A stretch of 64,000 nt of DNA from Chryseobacterium sp. CH21 (GTDB lineage Bacteria; Bacteroidota; Bacteroidia; Flavobacteriales; Weeksellaceae). Below, piece after piece: positions 63,022 to 64,000 of the stretch. Both the position numbers and the translations under genes were made by a program. Position 1 is the first letter of the stretch, and the number at the start of each line of letters is the position of its first letter. The stretch covers positions 62,001 to 126,000 of the forward strand of contig NZ_QICI01000013.1 of assembly GCF_004119445.1 (NCBI RefSeq), given 5' to 3'. The notes under the pieces are model-generated. The model was not told where the DNA came from. It did no database searches and was given only the letters and a program-made list of their open reading frames with translations.

Positions 63022-63840
63022 ATGAAAAATACTTTTTATATCATATTCTCTCTTTTTGCTTTAACTTCTTGTGAAAAAGAGATCGAGCTGGATCTGAACG
63101 ATCAGAGCGGAAACATTGTTATTGAAGGAAATGTAACCAATAAACCAGGGCCTTATACGGTAAAAATCACAAAATCAGTTGGTTTTTCTGAACCTAACCA
63201 ATATCCGGCTGTAACCGGAGCTCAGGTAATTTTGAGTGATAACACAGGACAAACCGAAACCCTTCAGTATACTGGAAATGGAATGTATCAAACCACTACA
63301 TTTACAGGGCAACCAGGCAGAATCTATACCTTGAAAGTACAGGCCGAGGGGAAACAATATACAGCCCAGAGCAAGATGCCGGACGTAGTAAATTTTGATG
63401 GGTTAGAGCAGAGTTCTTTCAAGTTTGGAGATCAAAATACGTATACGCTCTTACCTCTTTTTACAGACCCAATGCCATTGGGGAACCGTTATCTTTTTAG
63501 TTTTACGATCAATGATCTTACTAAAAAATATATGAATACTTTTTCAGATAATGTGAATAACGGATTGGCCAATCAACAGCCTCTTATACTTCCTAATGAT
63601 GATAATAAAGGAAGAGATCACGAGGTGGTAGTAGGAGATAAAATTCATGTAGAGATGCAGTGTATTGATAATAATATATTCACGTACTACAGTTCGCTGC
63701 TTCAGATTTCAGGAGGGAACGGAGGAACTGCTACTCCAGCCAATCCACCAAGCAATATCAGTAATGGGGCTTTAGGTTATTTTTCAGCTCATACAACAGA
63801 CACTCAAACTTTTGTTATTCAGCAGACAACAACTCCATAA
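63022..63840 (+). CDS. DUF4249 family lipoprotein
   Basis: A 272-residue lipoprotein; the signal IIFSLFALTSC gives Cys17. The N-terminal KEIELDLNDQSGNIVIEGNVTNKPGPYTVKITKS and VILSDNTGQTETL (Ig/carbohydrate-binding-like strands) are the DUF4249 pattern. It lies 3 bp after the TonB receptor gene and is probably its surface-exposed partner, comparable in arrangement to SusD but unrelated in fold. Confidence 0.92.
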   Translation: MKNTFYIIFSLFALTSCEKEIELDLNDQSGNIVIEGNVTNKPGPYTVKITKSVGFSEPNQYPAVTGAQVILSDNTGQTETLQYTGNGMYQTTTFTGQPGRIYTLKVQAEGKQYTAQSKMPDVVNFDGLEQSSFKFGDQNTYTLLPLFTDPMPLGNRYLFSFTINDLTKKYMNTFSDNVNNGLANQQPLILPNDDNKGRDHEVVVGDKIHVEMQCIDNNIFTYYSSLLQISGGNGGTATPANPPSNISNGALGYFSAHTTDTQTFVIQQTTTP

Positions 63841-63843
63841 GAT

Positions 63844-63872
63844 AAAAGAATCCCGATGTAATCGGGATTTTT
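63844..63872 (+). terminator. Terminator after the DUF4249 gene
   Basis: AATCCCGAT and ATCGGGATT arms with a 4-base loop, followed by a run of T. Confidence 0.9.
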
Positions 63873-63900
63873 TATTTCGTTAAAAAATCTTCATTCCTGC

Positions 63901-63916
63901 TGACAACTTGTTGTCA
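63901..63916. promoter_or_regulatory. Palindromic operator near the last promoter
   Basis: TGACAAC-TT-GTTGTCA, perfect 7-2-7 arms, 11 bp upstream of the -7 box TACTTTTG (63928-63935). It covers the -33 region, a repressor-like position for the gene starting at 63965. Confidence 0.55.
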
Positions 63917-63964
63917 TAGCTCTACCCTACTTTTGTCTTATAATTGTTTAAAAATAAAAACAGT

Positions 63965-64000
63965 ATGAAACTTACCTCATTAAGAATTATCAGCAAAGAC
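63965..64000 (+). CDS. Gene start at the window edge, unidentified
   Basis: Twelve codons are visible (MKLTSLRIISKD). A -7 box lies 29 bp upstream with a palindromic operator. Too short to assign a family. Confidence 0.5.
   Translation, partial: MKLTSLRIISKD

Overview
The window is chromosomal DNA of a Flavobacteriia member, most likely Chryseobacterium or a close Weeksellaceae relative. The evidence is low GC, TAnnTTTG promoter -7 boxes, a type IX secretion sorting domain, several SusC/FecA-type TonB receptors with lipoprotein partners, DUF2723, DUF2480, DUF4249, and a short double-glycine-leader peptide of Chryseobacterium type. I see no transposase, prophage, CRISPR array or rRNA. Two identical tRNA-Lys(TTT) genes are the only RNA genes recognised.

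Layout. 1-7.2 kb holds mixed small operons: a P-loop ATPase cut by the window edge, HxlR regulator plus luciferase-like oxidoreductase, a leader-peptide gene, a putative metallopeptidase, a JmjC/cupin protein, and TetR and Crp regulators. 7.3-11.2 kb is a phytate module (TonB receptor plus beta-propeller phytase). 12.4-23 kb is an extracytoplasmic-function sigma factor divergent from a FecR / FecA-like receptor / lipoprotein / T9SS protein / lipoprotein / S41 peptidase operon. 23.3-28.4 kb is a SufR-like Fe-S repressor (with a HAD phosphatase) divergent from a superoxide dismutase - DUF2480 - flavin reductase - ferredoxin reductase - two ferredoxins operon. 28.4-33.1 kb holds a ketopantoate-reductase-like protein, Crp, a methyltransferase, and AraC with a TetX-like monooxygenase. 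34-37 kb has tandem membrane TPR-HTH regulators. 38 kb has duplicated tRNA-Lys. 39-46 kb has DJ-1/GlxA proteins and a TolC-HlyD-MFS efflux operon with a divergent AraC. 46-50.5 kb is a nitric oxide defence operon (Rrf2, membrane protein, cytochrome c, RIC, quinol NO reductase). 50.7-59.2 kb holds DUF2723, SDR, RidA/Crp, TlpA and others. 59.3-64 kb is a PchR-type AraC under a Fur-like box, then a TonB receptor and DUF4249 pair.

Two regulatory circuits stand out. The SufR-like protein has a C-x12-C...C cluster motif, and both promoters of the divergent region carry CAAC-N6-GTTG-type sites, the operator known from cyanobacterial SufR. The NO operon carries three copies of a 9-8-9 palindrome, two before its first genes and one before ric, and is headed by a three-cysteine Rrf2 protein.

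A caution for every user: at least ten genes are broken by single-base length differences, nearly always in A/T runs and nearly always one base short. In each case adding or removing one base restores a family-typical protein. This looks like systematic homopolymer error in the assembly more than real gene decay. I give the restored extents for these genes and mark the break points.
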